Under the pieces are notes generated by a model. The model was not told where the DNA came from and ran no database searches. It saw only the letters and a program-made list of their open reading frames with translations. Source: Sulfidibacterium sp964456625 (GTDB lineage Bacteria > Bacteroidota > Bacteroidia > Bacteroidales > F082). Taken from it: 43,492 nt of DNA. Shown here one piece after another: positions 34,223 to 41,626 of this stretch. Location of the stretch: assembly GCA_964456625.1 (NCBI GenBank), contig CAYWBO010000017.1:1-43492 (forward strand), read 5' to 3'. A program made the position numbers and the translations under genes. The number at the start of each line of letters is the position of its first letter. Position 1 is the first letter of the stretch.

Positions 34223-34299
34223 AAATCAAAAAATGATTTCGACTAATCCCCTCCCTGGAGGGGTAGGTTAATAAGATCGATCTAATCATTTTTTGATTT
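34223..34299. repeat. Nested inverted repeats between convergent genes
   Basis: Two perfect 16-bp arms (AAATCAAAAAATGATT at 34223-34238 and its complement at 34284-34299) enclose a second hairpin CCCCTC-CCTG-GAGGGG. The element sits between the convergent SDR and glutathione peroxidase genes and may terminate transcription from both sides. The inner CCCCTCCCTGGAGGGG resembles dispersed palindromes common in Bacteroidota genomes. Confidence 0.75.
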
Positions 34300-34307
34300 A
34301 AATGATC

Positions 34308-34847
34308 TTAGTTGCTTGTGATCCAGTCGATGATCTTTTTGTTGTCCGGCTTGATCCACGGATTGATCACATAATCGATTTTCCCGTCTCTGCCGATCAG
34401 GTATTTCTGGAAATTCCATTTGACCGATGAACTGGATTTGCCATTGAGCTTTTTTTCCGTTAACCATTTGTACAAAGGTGCTTTATCACTTCCCTTCACC
34501 GATATCTTCGACATCATCGGAAATGTGACGCCGTAGGTTGAGGTACAGAAGGTTTTAATTTCTTCATCGTTGCCCGGTTCCTGATGCATAAAGTTGTTGG
34601 CCGGAAACCCGACGATGACAAAACCATCACCCTTATACTTTTTGTAAATGGCTTCCAGTGCTTCATATTGGGGTGTAAATCCACATTTCGAGGCCACATT
34701 GACGATCATGACTTTTTTGCCTTTCAGCTGACTTAAAGGAAATTCGTGGCCGTTGATATCCTTTACCGTAAAGTCATATAGGCTGTTTTGCGAAAACATA
34801 CTGAGTGAAATTAAAACAAGTCCCATTGTGAAAATGAATCTTTTCAT
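34308..34847 (-). CDS. Glutathione peroxidase-family protein, exported
   Basis: A 179-residue thiol peroxidase of the GPx family, which in bacteria usually works with thioredoxin to reduce peroxides. A signal peptide (residues 1-20, ending SMFSQ) exports it to the periplasm. The peroxidatic Cys55 is in NVASKCGFT. Trp144 and Asn145 of the catalytic tetrad are in VKWNFQ. The Gln of the tetrad is replaced by Asn85 in FPANNFMHQEPG, which I recall in other Bacteroidota members. A probable resolving Cys101 lies in TFCTSTYGVTFPM. It has its own TACCTTTG promoter 23 bp upstream. Confidence 0.93.
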   Translation of the reverse strand: MKRFIFTMGLVLISLSMFSQNSLYDFTVKDINGHEFPLSQLKGKKVMIVNVASKCGFTPQYEALEAIYKKYKGDGFVIVGFPANNFMHQEPGNDEEIKTFCTSTYGVTFPMMSKISVKGSDKAPLYKWLTEKKLNGKSSSSVKWNFQKYLIGRDGKIDYVINPWIKPDNKKIIDWITSN

Positions 34848-34870
34848 GGTACTGAATAGTTAAGTGAGTA

Positions 34871-34878
34871 CAAAGGTA
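34871..34878 (-). promoter_or_regulatory. -7 promoter box (TACCTTTG) of the glutathione peroxidase gene
   Basis: The minus strand reads TACCTTTG, a full TAnnTTTG match, 23 bp before the start at 34847, giving a leader of about 19 nt. Confidence 0.65.
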
Positions 34879-34933
34879 GTTATTTAAAATGAAACTAAAT
34901 AAGATGGTAAAAAATTAAGAAAGAATACCTCCT

Positions 34934-34955
34934 CCTGTCAAATGACAGGTTTTTT
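34934..34955 (+). terminator. Orphan intrinsic terminator on the plus strand
   Basis: CCTGTCA-AA-TGACAGG (34934-34949) is a perfect inverted repeat followed by six T residues, the classical form of a rho-independent terminator read on the plus strand. No plus-strand gene ends nearby; the last one stops at 34191. It may end a small or antisense RNA, or be chance. Confidence 0.6.
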
Positions 34956-35049
34956 CGGTGTTTCTCAGATATCGCAGATGGTTATTGCGTATAAGATGGC
35001 TTTTCTCAGGGTTTAGCTGCACCCTCATCATTTCCGGTTACAATTCCTC

Positions 35050-35153
35050 CACCTGCTGCCGATTCGTAGCCATTTGCAGTTGATTCATAACCATGTTCCG
35101 CCAGCTCGTAACCGTTGGAGTTAACTCATAACCACTTGCCGCTACAAAATTAC
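35050..35153 (+). repeat. Left array: five 21-bp (one 20-bp) tandem repeats
   Basis: Units start at 35050, 35071, 35092, 35113 (20 bp) and 35133. Two well-conserved units read CATGTTCCGCCAGCTCGTAAC and CACTTGCCGCTACAAAATTAC (21 bp each). All units end in TAGC, TAAC or TTAC, and two share CCGC at positions 7-10. This array is in opposite orientation to the right array at 35159-35347. On the minus strand it reads as GYExxxx heptads, but with a broken frame. Confidence 0.8.
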
Positions 35154-35158
35154 CGCGG

Positions 35159-35347
35159 GATATTTGTCAGCGGCACCCGGTTCTTCATCAGTGGAGTGTG
35201 GTTATCCCTTAGCGGAGTATGGTTATTGATTAGCGGCGTCTGGTTTTTCATCAGCGGAATATGTTTATTTGTTAGCGGAGTATGGCTATTCATTAGCGGA
35301 GCCTGGTTATCAATTAGCGGAGTGTGGTTCTTCCTCAACGGAGTGTG
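35159..35347 (-). repeat. Right array: nine exact-length 21-bp tandem repeats, inverted relative to the left array
   Basis: Nine units of exactly 21 bp (189 bp) share the core AGCGGAGT and the ending TG followed by GTT. Read on the minus strand they align with the left array units, with CCGCT and ATAAC at the same offsets. In frame they encode heptads such as NHTPLRK and NHTPLID on the minus strand (no start context, stop soon after the junction) and ISGVWLF on the plus strand. The two arrays meet head to head at CCGCGG (35153-35158). I regard this as a non-coding minisatellite unless expression is shown. Confidence 0.85.
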
Positions 35348-35430
35348 GTTAATCATTGGCTGCAACCGGAGATGGATTCACTGTCGCCGGGTAGATTGTT
35401 TGTCACACGCGAATGCTAGCCCGTTGCATC

Positions 35431-35458
35431 GTAGAGACGCAAGATTTTGCGTCTCTAC
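35431..35458. repeat. REP-like palindrome GTAGAGACGCAA-gatt-TTGCGTCTCTAC
   Basis: A perfect 12-bp stem with a 4-nt loop. Sequences of this type (GTAGAGACGC...GCGTCTCTAC) are dispersed palindromes I know from Bacteroidota and cyanobacterial genomes. It lies 37 bp downstream of the stop of the minus-strand BNR-repeat gene and may end or protect that transcript. Confidence 0.8.
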
Positions 35459-35494
35459 TTCAACGTTAGTAAGTGGAGTTTTTTATTTGGGAAC

Positions 35495-38400
35495 TTATTT
35501 CTTTTCGATCGTTTTCCATCCGGAAATAAGGTCGTCAAACTGTTTCTTGTAAAGAGCGAACACTTCTGTTTCACCCTGTACCGGTGCCGCATCGGCTCTT
35601 TGGGCATCGGTGGCCAGGCTGGTCAGTCCGCCGATGGTGGATGCCAGGTTGGGATGCCCGGTTTTCAGTAAAGTTGACAGCGTCTGTTTCTTGGCTGCAG
35701 AAAGATACTTTTTATCTTCCAGGCGTCCGATCTGGTTGTACAGTGCCACCGACCGGTTCAAAAGCGCATCGATCTGTAGCGTCTGACGGGTTTGTTTTGC
35801 CAGATCCCTTTGATCTATATGAACCCGTGGATCCATTTTTACAAGCAGCGGTTTGGAATATTCCTTTCCGCCAGCACTGAGTACAACGGTATAGTGCCCG
35901 GGCATCACCATGGGGCCTTCGGGCTGTAAGGGCGTCCCGTCGGTCCAGACGGCTGCAATGGAATAATGATATTCCAGCGCTGCGGGACGCGTATAGCGTA
36001 AGTTCCATACAAACCGGTGCATGCCTGCCGTACTTTCAAGTCGTGGCTCTTTTCCGACCCATTCTTTTTCGAAATAGCGGTTGGCAGGCAGTTTCTGCCC
36101 GTTTTCCGCACTTGAAAACCGTTCAACGACATTTCCGATGGAATCTTTGATGGTCAGCGTGACCGGACCTTGTACATTGGTTTTTAGCCAGTAATCGATG
36201 ACGGCTCCTGCCGGGGGATTTTGTCCCAAAGGCGTGGACGGAGGCCACGGTGTATCATGGTTTTCGTTATTCCTGATGCGCCAGGCGGAGGCCGGACTGA
36301 ACAGATGCACCGGCTGTTCCACGATTTTCTGAGACATTTCACGTAAGGGTTCCAGGTCATCCAGGATCCAGATGCCACGTCCCTGCGTGCCCGCAATCAG
36401 GTCGTTGTTGTGTACCACGAGATCGCGTACGCTGGTAGTCGGGAAATTGAAGGCCAGCGGCTGCCAGTTTTCGCCGTCATTGAACGAAACATAAATGCTG
36501 CGGTTGGTGCTGGCATACAGCAATCCTTTTTTAACGGGATCCGCTTTGACCACATTCATATATTCATCGGACGGAATTCCTTTTACAATGGTTTGCCAGG
36601 TTTTTCCGCCGTTGGTGGTTCTGAGGATCAGCGGTTTGGAATCACCCAGCCTGTGTAAATCGACAGAAACATAGGCTGCGTCAGTGGAAAAGGGTGAAGG
36701 GGCAATGGCGTCAATCCTCCCCCAAAGCGGAATGACAGGCGGGGTGACGTTGCTCCAGTGTTCCCCGCCGTCTTTAGTCAGCTGGATCAGACCGTTGTCG
36801 GTTCCGACCCAGATGACATGCTGGTCAATGGACGAGGGCGCAATACTGTAAATAACACCGTAACCGATAGCCCTGGCTTGTGCCGGGTCCGGATCGTTTA
36901 CTTTTTTGGTTCCTGGTTTTACTCCGGTGAGATCAGGGCTGATGATCTTCCAGTGATCTCCGTTGTCATCTGATTTGAAAAGGTATTGTGCGCCAAAATA
37001 CAACGGATAAGGTTTGATATGCGAAAATACCAGCGGTGTGATCCAGGTGTAACGGTAACGTACCGTGGTGGGCCGGGCGCCGTAGCTGGAGATAGGCCAC
37101 GGAGAAATTTCGGCCGATTGGCGCGTAATTTCGTTAAAACGGGATATTTTGCCTCCCAGGCCACTGCCGAAAACCCAATCGGGGTCTCCCGGTTTGGGGA
37201 CGTCATAATCTCTTTCGTCGCCTCCCACAGGATGCCAGTCGCGGATGCTGATGACGCCGTAAGGCCCGCGGCTCAGGATTTCAACGGTACCGTTGTCCTG
37301 CTGCCCGCTGTAAATCCGATACGGAAACCGGTCGTCCACGGCCAGATGATAGAACTGACCGGTAGGCTGATTGTACCAGCTTGACCAGCTTTTCCCGTTG
37401 TTTACCGTGACGGCGGTTCCCTGATCGGAAGCCGTGACCATGTGCGTTGTGTCCTCCGGGTTGATCCACAAAAAATGGTAATCATCACCGCCGGGTGAAC
37501 CTTTGAATATCGAAAAATGTTTTCCGCCGTCATCGGAACGTTGGATGGAGCGGCCCATCACATATACAATATTTGGATTCTTTGGGTTGACAGTGACACG
37601 GCAGAAATAGGAATCTGCCAGCGATCCTTGGTGATTCACATATTGCCAGGTCTTACCACCATCATCCGACCGGTAAAGTCCGCTCTGATTGTGGGAGGCT
37701 TGTATGGTAGCGTATACAATTTGTCCATTGCTTCCCTTTGCCACAGCAAGTCCGATACGGCCAAGATCTACATTGGGGAGGCCGTTTCCGGAAAGTTTTT
37801 CCCAATGGAGCCCCCCGTCAGTGCTTTTGTAAATTCCGGATCCGGGGCCAATTTGCGGCGAGAAGTAGTCAAGCCAGGGATGCATCTGCATCTGCCACAA
37901 GGCCGCATAAATGGAGGAAGGATGCTCCGGATCTGAGGTCAGATCCACGGCACCTGTGTTGTCATTCACATAAAGTACATGTTTCCATGTTTTCCCTCCG
38001 TTAGTAGTCAGAAAAACACCGCGTTCCGCATTGGGTTTGAAAACATTGCCCAGGGCTGCGACCAACACCCGGTTCGGATCCTGTGGATCGATCAAAATCC
38101 GTCCGATATGGCGGCTGTCTTTTAACCCCACGTTTTTCCAGGTCTTTCCTCCGTCAGTGGTTTTATATACCCCGTCTCCGGGAAGGATATCATAACGTAC
38201 GGCTACCTGGCCCGTTCCTGCATACAGGATGTTTGGATTCGATGCCGACACGGCCAGCGCTCCGATGGAAGAGGACTGCTGATGTTGCATGAATGGCTGC
38301 CAGGTTCTGCCTGCATCATCCGTTTTCCATACACCACCACCGGCGGCACCAAAATAAAACGTATTGGGTTCATTGGCAACACCTGCAGCCATGGTGGCCC

Positions 38401-38623
38401 ATCCGGCACGGAAAGGTCCCACCTGCCGCCAGTGCATATCAGCGTATGCTTTTAAAGGAACGGTTTGGGAGAAAGCCCTTTGAAATGGCAACATGGAAAG
38501 GATCAGGGCCGGTACCAAAAGCAGTAATGTTGAGATCTTATTTTTTTTCTGAAGTGAAATTGAACCGAGCCTATGAAAATAACCCCGGGCAGTTTTCTGT
38601 TTCGTGATATCGAATTTCCTCAT
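35495..38623 (-). CDS. Large secreted BNR/sortilin-type beta-propeller protein (glycosyl-hydrolase-like annotation)
   Basis: A 1042-residue exported protein made mainly of BNR (Asp-box) repeats, as in VPS10/sortilin-type and photosystem-stability-factor-like propellers. Repeats such as WKTDDAGRTW, YKTTDGGKTW, YKSTDGGLHW, YRSDDGGKTW, QRSDDGGKHF and RTTNGGKTW recur through the first 700 residues, enough for two propellers. A C-terminal beta-sandwich-like region (about 770-900, GPVTLTIKDSIGNVVERF) and a helical tail follow. Homologues are often annotated glycosyl hydrolase, but I see no proof of enzymatic activity. The hydrophobic signal segment (STLLLLVPALILSMLPF...AFSQ) begins only after about 30 polar residues, so the true start could be internal, yet no better Met exists. 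The promoter box is at 38731-38738. Confidence 0.88.
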   Translation of the reverse strand: MRKFDITKQKTARGYFHRLGSISLQKKNKISTLLLLVPALILSMLPFQRAFSQTVPLKAYADMHWRQVGPFRAGWATMAAGVANEPNTFYFGAAGGGVWKTDDAGRTWQPFMQHQQSSSIGALAVSASNPNILYAGTGQVAVRYDILPGDGVYKTTDGGKTWKNVGLKDSRHIGRILIDPQDPNRVLVAALGNVFKPNAERGVFLTTNGGKTWKHVLYVNDNTGAVDLTSDPEHPSSIYAALWQMQMHPWLDYFSPQIGPGSGIYKSTDGGLHWEKLSGNGLPNVDLGRIGLAVAKGSNGQIVYATIQASHNQSGLYRSDDGGKTWQYVNHQGSLADSYFCRVTVNPKNPNIVYVMGRSIQRSDDGGKHFSIFKGSPGGDDYHFLWINPEDTTHMVTASDQGTAVTVNNGKSWSSWYNQPTGQFYHLAVDDRFPYRIYSGQQDNGTVEILSRGPYGVISIRDWHPVGGDERDYDVPKPGDPDWVFGSGLGGKISRFNEITRQSAEISPWPISSYGARPTTVRYRYTWITPLVFSHIKPYPLYFGAQYLFKSDDNGDHWKIISPDLTGVKPGTKKVNDPDPAQARAIGYGVIYSIAPSSIDQHVIWVGTDNGLIQLTKDGGEHWSNVTPPVIPLWGRIDAIAPSPFSTDAAYVSVDLHRLGDSKPLILRTTNGGKTWQTIVKGIPSDEYMNVVKADPVKKGLLYASTNRSIYVSFNDGENWQPLAFNFPTTSVRDLVVHNNDLIAGTQGRGIWILDDLEPLREMSQKIVEQPVHLFSPASAWRIRNNENHDTPWPPSTPLGQNPPAGAVIDYWLKTNVQGPVTLTIKDSIGNVVERFSSAENGQKLPANRYFEKEWVGKEPRLESTAGMHRFVWNLRYTRPAALEYHYSIAAVWTDGTPLQPEGPMVMPGHYTVVLSAGGKEYSKPLLVKMDPRVHIDQRDLAKQTRQTLQIDALLNRSVALYNQIGRLEDKKYLSAAKKQTLSTLLKTGHPNLASTIGGLTSLATDAQRADAAPVQGETEVFALYKKQFDDLISGWKTIEKK

Positions 38624-38655
38624 CTGAATATTTTTAATGTTCGTGCAAAACGAAA

Positions 38656-38676
38656 GAACAAACAGTTTTTGTTCTG
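38656..38676. repeat. Hairpin AGAACAAA-N5-TTTGTTCT in the leader of the BNR gene
   Basis: A perfect 8-bp stem with a 5-nt loop lies in the predicted 5' leader (about 100 nt) of the minus-strand BNR gene, 33 bp before its start. It could be a regulator site or an mRNA structure. Confidence 0.5.
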
Positions 38677-38730
38677 CTCCCCGTAGGATGGGATCAACAA
38701 AAGCACATGTACTGAGTATTAAATCCGGAC

Positions 38731-38738
38731 AAATATAA
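38731..38738 (-). promoter_or_regulatory. -7 promoter box (TATATTTG) of the BNR-repeat gene
   Basis: The minus strand reads TATATTTG, matching TAnnTTTG, 108 bp upstream of the start at 38623. It implies a leader of about 100 nt, the longest predicted in this window. Confidence 0.5.
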
Positions 38739-38834
38739 TTATTTATATAAATGCCGAATTGTGTGGTTTGAAAGCCAGTGAATTACGTTTTTCGCTTGAT
38801 AATTAGTATTTTATGTTTATAAAAAGATTTATTG

Positions 38835-38842
38835 TATTTTTG
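38835..38842 (+). promoter_or_regulatory. -7 promoter box (TATTTTTG) of the ABC-F gene
   Basis: TATTTTTG matches TAnnTTTG 28 bp before ATG 38871. It overlaps an in-frame upstream start at 38832, which therefore cannot be used. The leader is about 24 nt. Confidence 0.65.
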
Positions 38843-38870
38843 CCGCCCATTACGAAAATTACATTTTTAC

Positions 38871-40487
38871 ATGATCACGATATCAAATCTGGGCATTCAG
38901 TTCGGGAAGCGTATTTTATTTCAGGATGTGAACCTGAATTTAACAAAAGGGAACTGCTATGGTGTGATCGGCGCCAACGGGGCAGGGAAGTCAACGCTGA
39001 TGAAGATTATCAGCGGAGAGATCGATTCAACACAAGGGATGGTGAGCCTGGGATCAGGTGAAAGACTGTCGGTGCTGAAGCAGGATCACTCAGAGTTCAA
39101 CGAGCTGACGGTGCTGGACACCGTGCTGATGGGACACGAAAAGCTGTGGCAGGTGATGCAGGATAAGGATGTGCTGTATTCAAAGACTGATTTTTCTGAT
39201 GAAGATGGCGTGAAGCTGGCAGAGTTGGAAGGATATTTTGCCGATATGGACGGCTGGAATGCGGAAAGTGATGCTGCCAGCCTGTTGAGTGGACTGGGGG
39301 TGAAGGAGGACTTGCATTACAGGCTGATGAAAGATTTGAGCGGAAAGCAAAAGGTGAAAATTTTGCTGGCCAGGGCCTTGTTCGGAAAGCCGGACAATTT
39401 GCTGCTTGATGAACCTACCAACGACCTGGACCTGGAAACTGTAAACTGGCTGGAGAATTATCTGGCCCATTTTGAAAATACGGTGGTGGTGGTGTCTCAC
39501 GACCGGCATTTCCTGGATGCCATTTCTACCCACATCGTGGATATCGATTTTGGGAAAGTCCAGCTGTTTGCCGGTAACTACACCTTCTGGTATGAATCCA
39601 GCCAGCTGGCGTTGAGGCAACAACAGTCCATGAACAAGAAAGTGGCCGACAGGCGCAAAGAACTCCAGGAGTTTATCGATCGTTTCAGTGCCAACGTAAA
39701 AAAATCACGCCAGGCTACCAGCCGGAAGAAAATGCTGGAAAAGCTGAATATCGATGACATCCGGCCTTCGAGCCGGAAATATCCCGCCATTATTTTTACA
39801 CCGGAACGCGAACCAGGAAACCAGATCCTGGAAGTTCACGAACTGAGCAAGAAATCGGACGACGGGCATTATCTGTTTAAAGATGTTGAATTTACCGTAA
39901 ACAAGGGCGAAAAGATTGTCGTGCTTTCCCGCGATCCGATGGCCATTACCACCTTCTTTGAGATCATCAATGGAAAGGCTTCCGCTACCAGCGGTCATTA
40001 TAAATGGGGACAAACCATCACCCATGCTTATCTTCCGTTGGAAAATAATTCCTTCTTCGAAAGTAAACTGAATCTGCTGGAATGGCTGGGACTGGAATCG
40101 GACGATACCACAGAGGTATACCTGCGCGGTTTCCTGGGTAAGATGCTTTTTCCCGGTGAAGAGGTTTATAAAAAGTCCAACGTCCTTTCGGGAGGGGAGA
40201 AGATGCGTTGTATGATCGCGCGCATGATGATGAAAAATGCCAATGTCATGGTCCTGGATACGCCTACCAACCATCTGGATCTGGAGTCCATCCAGGCTTT
40301 TAACAATTCTCTGACAAATTTCCCTGGAAATATCCTGTTTTCATCGCACGACCATACATTTATACAATCCATTGCCGACCGGATTATCGAGATTTCTCCC
40401 AACGGAATGATCGATAAAAAAATGGAATATGACGATTATGTTTCTGATGAAAAGATCCATGCTTTGAGGGAAGAACTCTATTCTTAA
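38871..40487 (+). CDS. ABC-F ATPase, YbiT-like, with degenerate second nucleotide-binding domain
   Basis: A soluble tandem-ATPase protein of 538 residues. ABC-F proteins act on ribosomes. Domain 1 has an intact Walker A (GANGAGKST, Lys40), signature DLSGKQKVKILLARAL, Walker B LLLDEPTNDLD (Glu181) and the switch histidine in VSHDRHF. A linker with many Lys and Arg (about 245-300) follows. Domain 2 keeps its signature LSGGEKMRCMIARMMM, but its Walker A is missing (VVLSRDPMAITT at 351-361) and the catalytic Glu is Thr464 (VLDTPTNHLD). The phrase SSHDHTFIQSIADRIIEI is typical of the YbiT branch. Start ATG 38871 is set by the promoter box. Confidence 0.92.
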   Translation: MITISNLGIQFGKRILFQDVNLNLTKGNCYGVIGANGAGKSTLMKIISGEIDSTQGMVSLGSGERLSVLKQDHSEFNELTVLDTVLMGHEKLWQVMQDKDVLYSKTDFSDEDGVKLAELEGYFADMDGWNAESDAASLLSGLGVKEDLHYRLMKDLSGKQKVKILLARALFGKPDNLLLDEPTNDLDLETVNWLENYLAHFENTVVVVSHDRHFLDAISTHIVDIDFGKVQLFAGNYTFWYESSQLALRQQQSMNKKVADRRKELQEFIDRFSANVKKSRQATSRKKMLEKLNIDDIRPSSRKYPAIIFTPEREPGNQILEVHELSKKSDDGHYLFKDVEFTVNKGEKIVVLSRDPMAITTFFEIINGKASATSGHYKWGQTITHAYLPLENNSFFESKLNLLEWLGLESDDTTEVYLRGFLGKMLFPGEEVYKKSNVLSGGEKMRCMIARMMMKNANVMVLDTPTNHLDLESIQAFNNSLTNFPGNILFSSHDHTFIQSIADRIIEISPNGMIDKKMEYDDYVSDEKIHALREELYS

Positions 40488-40505
40488 CTGGCTGATAATC
40501 TCAGT

Positions 40506-40521
40506 AAAACAAGTTTGTTTT
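40506..40521. terminator. Weak AT-rich inverted repeat after the ABC-F gene
   Basis: AAAACAA-GT-TTGTTTT is a perfect but A/T-rich inverted repeat 19 bp after the ABC-F stop. It may be a weak terminator. Confidence 0.3.
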
Positions 40522-40598
40522 CAAGCTAATTAAAATCCATTTTATAAGAGTTCCGGAAAAATTCTAGTATGTTTTACTTGGATTTTTTCTGGTTTCTC

Positions 40599-40642
40599 TT
40601 GTGTAATTAAAATTTTTTCTATTTTAGCGGGTGAATATTCAC
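40599..40642 (+). promoter_or_regulatory. Promoter of the TetR gene with a palindromic operator
   Basis: TTG (40599-40601) and the one-mismatch -7 box TATTTTAG (40620-40627) are 18 bp apart. The predicted start falls in a perfect 12-bp palindrome GTGAATATTCAC (40631-40642). This is a good autoregulatory operator candidate for the TetR protein encoded 15 bp downstream. Confidence 0.65.
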
Positions 40643-40656
40643 TCACATTTTTAAAA

Positions 40657-41250
40657 ATGGATTTTAGTAAAAGACAATCTGAAATTATCAATGCCGCCAT
40701 CAAGCTGATCGGGGAGGGGGGCATTCAGGCGCTGACCATCAAGAACCTCTCAGCTGAGATCGGTGTGGTTGAGTCAGCGCTGTACAGGCACTTCAAAAGC
40801 AAAACTGATGTCCTCAGTGCGCTGCTGGATTATCTTGAAATCATTATGAATTCTCATTTCAGTGGCGTAAAATACTTGAAGATCAGACCGCTGGAGAAGA
40901 TAGAGAAACTGATTGATACCCAGTTGGAACTCTTTGCTAACACGCCTTCCTATGCTGTCGTAATCTTGTCGGACGGCTTGTATAAGAACGATCAGGTTCT
41001 TTACAATAAGCTTTCGAATATCATGAAAAGTTCACGCGCTACTTTCATCAGCATCATAGAAGAGGGGCAATTGGCAGACGAAATCAGAGATGATGTTGTC
41101 AGCGATCAGATTGCTTTTATTATCATGGGTGCTATCCGGCTGAATGTGAATCAGTGGGGGCTTTCGGGCTTCAGCTATGATTTGCAGCGACGCGGGAAAG
41201 GCATTTTCCAAACCATAAAAACTTTGATCCAAAATCCTGTAAATGAATAA
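40657..41250 (+). CDS. TetR/AcrR-family transcriptional regulator
   Basis: A 197-residue dimeric repressor-type protein. The N-terminal helix-turn-helix is clear (AAIKLIGEGGIQALTIKNLSAEIGVVESALYRHFKSKTDVL, about 13-53), with the family-typical YRHFKSK. The C-terminal ligand domain is divergent, so the inducer cannot be predicted. A perfect palindrome at its promoter suggests autorepression. It heads a small operon with a cupin protein (13 bp later) and a membrane protein, which are likely targets of the regulator. Confidence 0.92.
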   Translation: MDFSKRQSEIINAAIKLIGEGGIQALTIKNLSAEIGVVESALYRHFKSKTDVLSALLDYLEIIMNSHFSGVKYLKIRPLEKIEKLIDTQLELFANTPSYAVVILSDGLYKNDQVLYNKLSNIMKSSRATFISIIEEGQLADEIRDDVVSDQIAFIIMGAIRLNVNQWGLSGFSYDLQRRGKGIFQTIKTLIQNPVNE

Positions 41251-41263
41251 AAAATAGTTTATT

Positions 41264-41602
41264 ATGATTGCAATTCCAATAAAAGAGGTCGACCCCGGAC
41301 AGAACGTTCATGGCATAGAGACCAGAAAGTTTCATGAAAACGAACATGTTCAGGCTGTACATATCACATTAAAACCCGGCGAAAAGCTGAAACGGCATAT
41401 CACACCCGTGGATGTTTTCTTTTATGTGCTGGAAGGGACGGGTATTGTCGAGATCGGGGACGAGAAAAAGGAAGTCGGCAAAGATACTTTTGTCGACAGC
41501 CCGGCACGCATTCCTCATTGCTGGTATAACGAAAGTTCTGAAATTCTCAGAGTTTTGGTGGTGAAAACCCCGAAACCTTACGAAAAGGCAAAAATTTTAT
41601 AA
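41264..41602 (+). CDS. Small cupin-domain protein
   Basis: A 112-residue single-domain cupin. The two cupin motifs are visible: HITLKPGEKLKRHITPVDVFFYVLEGTG, with His and Glu in metal-ligand positions, and DSPARIPHCWYNESSEILRVLVV, with its His. Such small cupins may bind metal or small ligands; the role here is unknown. It lies in the TetR operon, 13 bp after the regulator and 24 bp before the membrane protein gene. Confidence 0.88.
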   Translation: MIAIPIKEVDPGQNVHGIETRKFHENEHVQAVHITLKPGEKLKRHITPVDVFFYVLEGTGIVEIGDEKKEVGKDTFVDSPARIPHCWYNESSEILRVLVVKTPKPYEKAKIL

Positions 41603-41626
41603 GTCAAACCATAAAATCTTAATATT

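Larger units (their letters stand above)
34848..35494. other. Repeat-rich intergenic region without a credible gene
   Basis: These 647 bp hold the glutathione peroxidase promoter, an orphan terminator, the inverted pair of 21-bp repeat arrays and a REP-like hairpin. The open frames over the arrays simply follow the 21-bp period, which keeps frames open on both strands. They lack plausible starts or family similarity. Confidence 0.65.

Noticed and set aside
35150..35365. Minus-strand 71-codon frame with NHTPLxx heptads
   Set aside because: It is the mirror of the same repeat array, has no start context, and stops right after the array junction. It is described as a repeat instead.
35115..35552. 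Plus-strand open frame with ISGVWLF heptads, looking like a repetitive membrane protein
   Set aside because: It is created by the 21-bp repeat period, begins inside the opposite-facing array, runs through the REP-like hairpin and into the 3' end of the BNR gene, and has no family similarity or promoter.
38832..38870. Earlier start for the ABC-F gene at 38832
   Set aside because: It lies in or before the -7 promoter box at 38835-38842, and the added residues do not resemble the family N-terminus.
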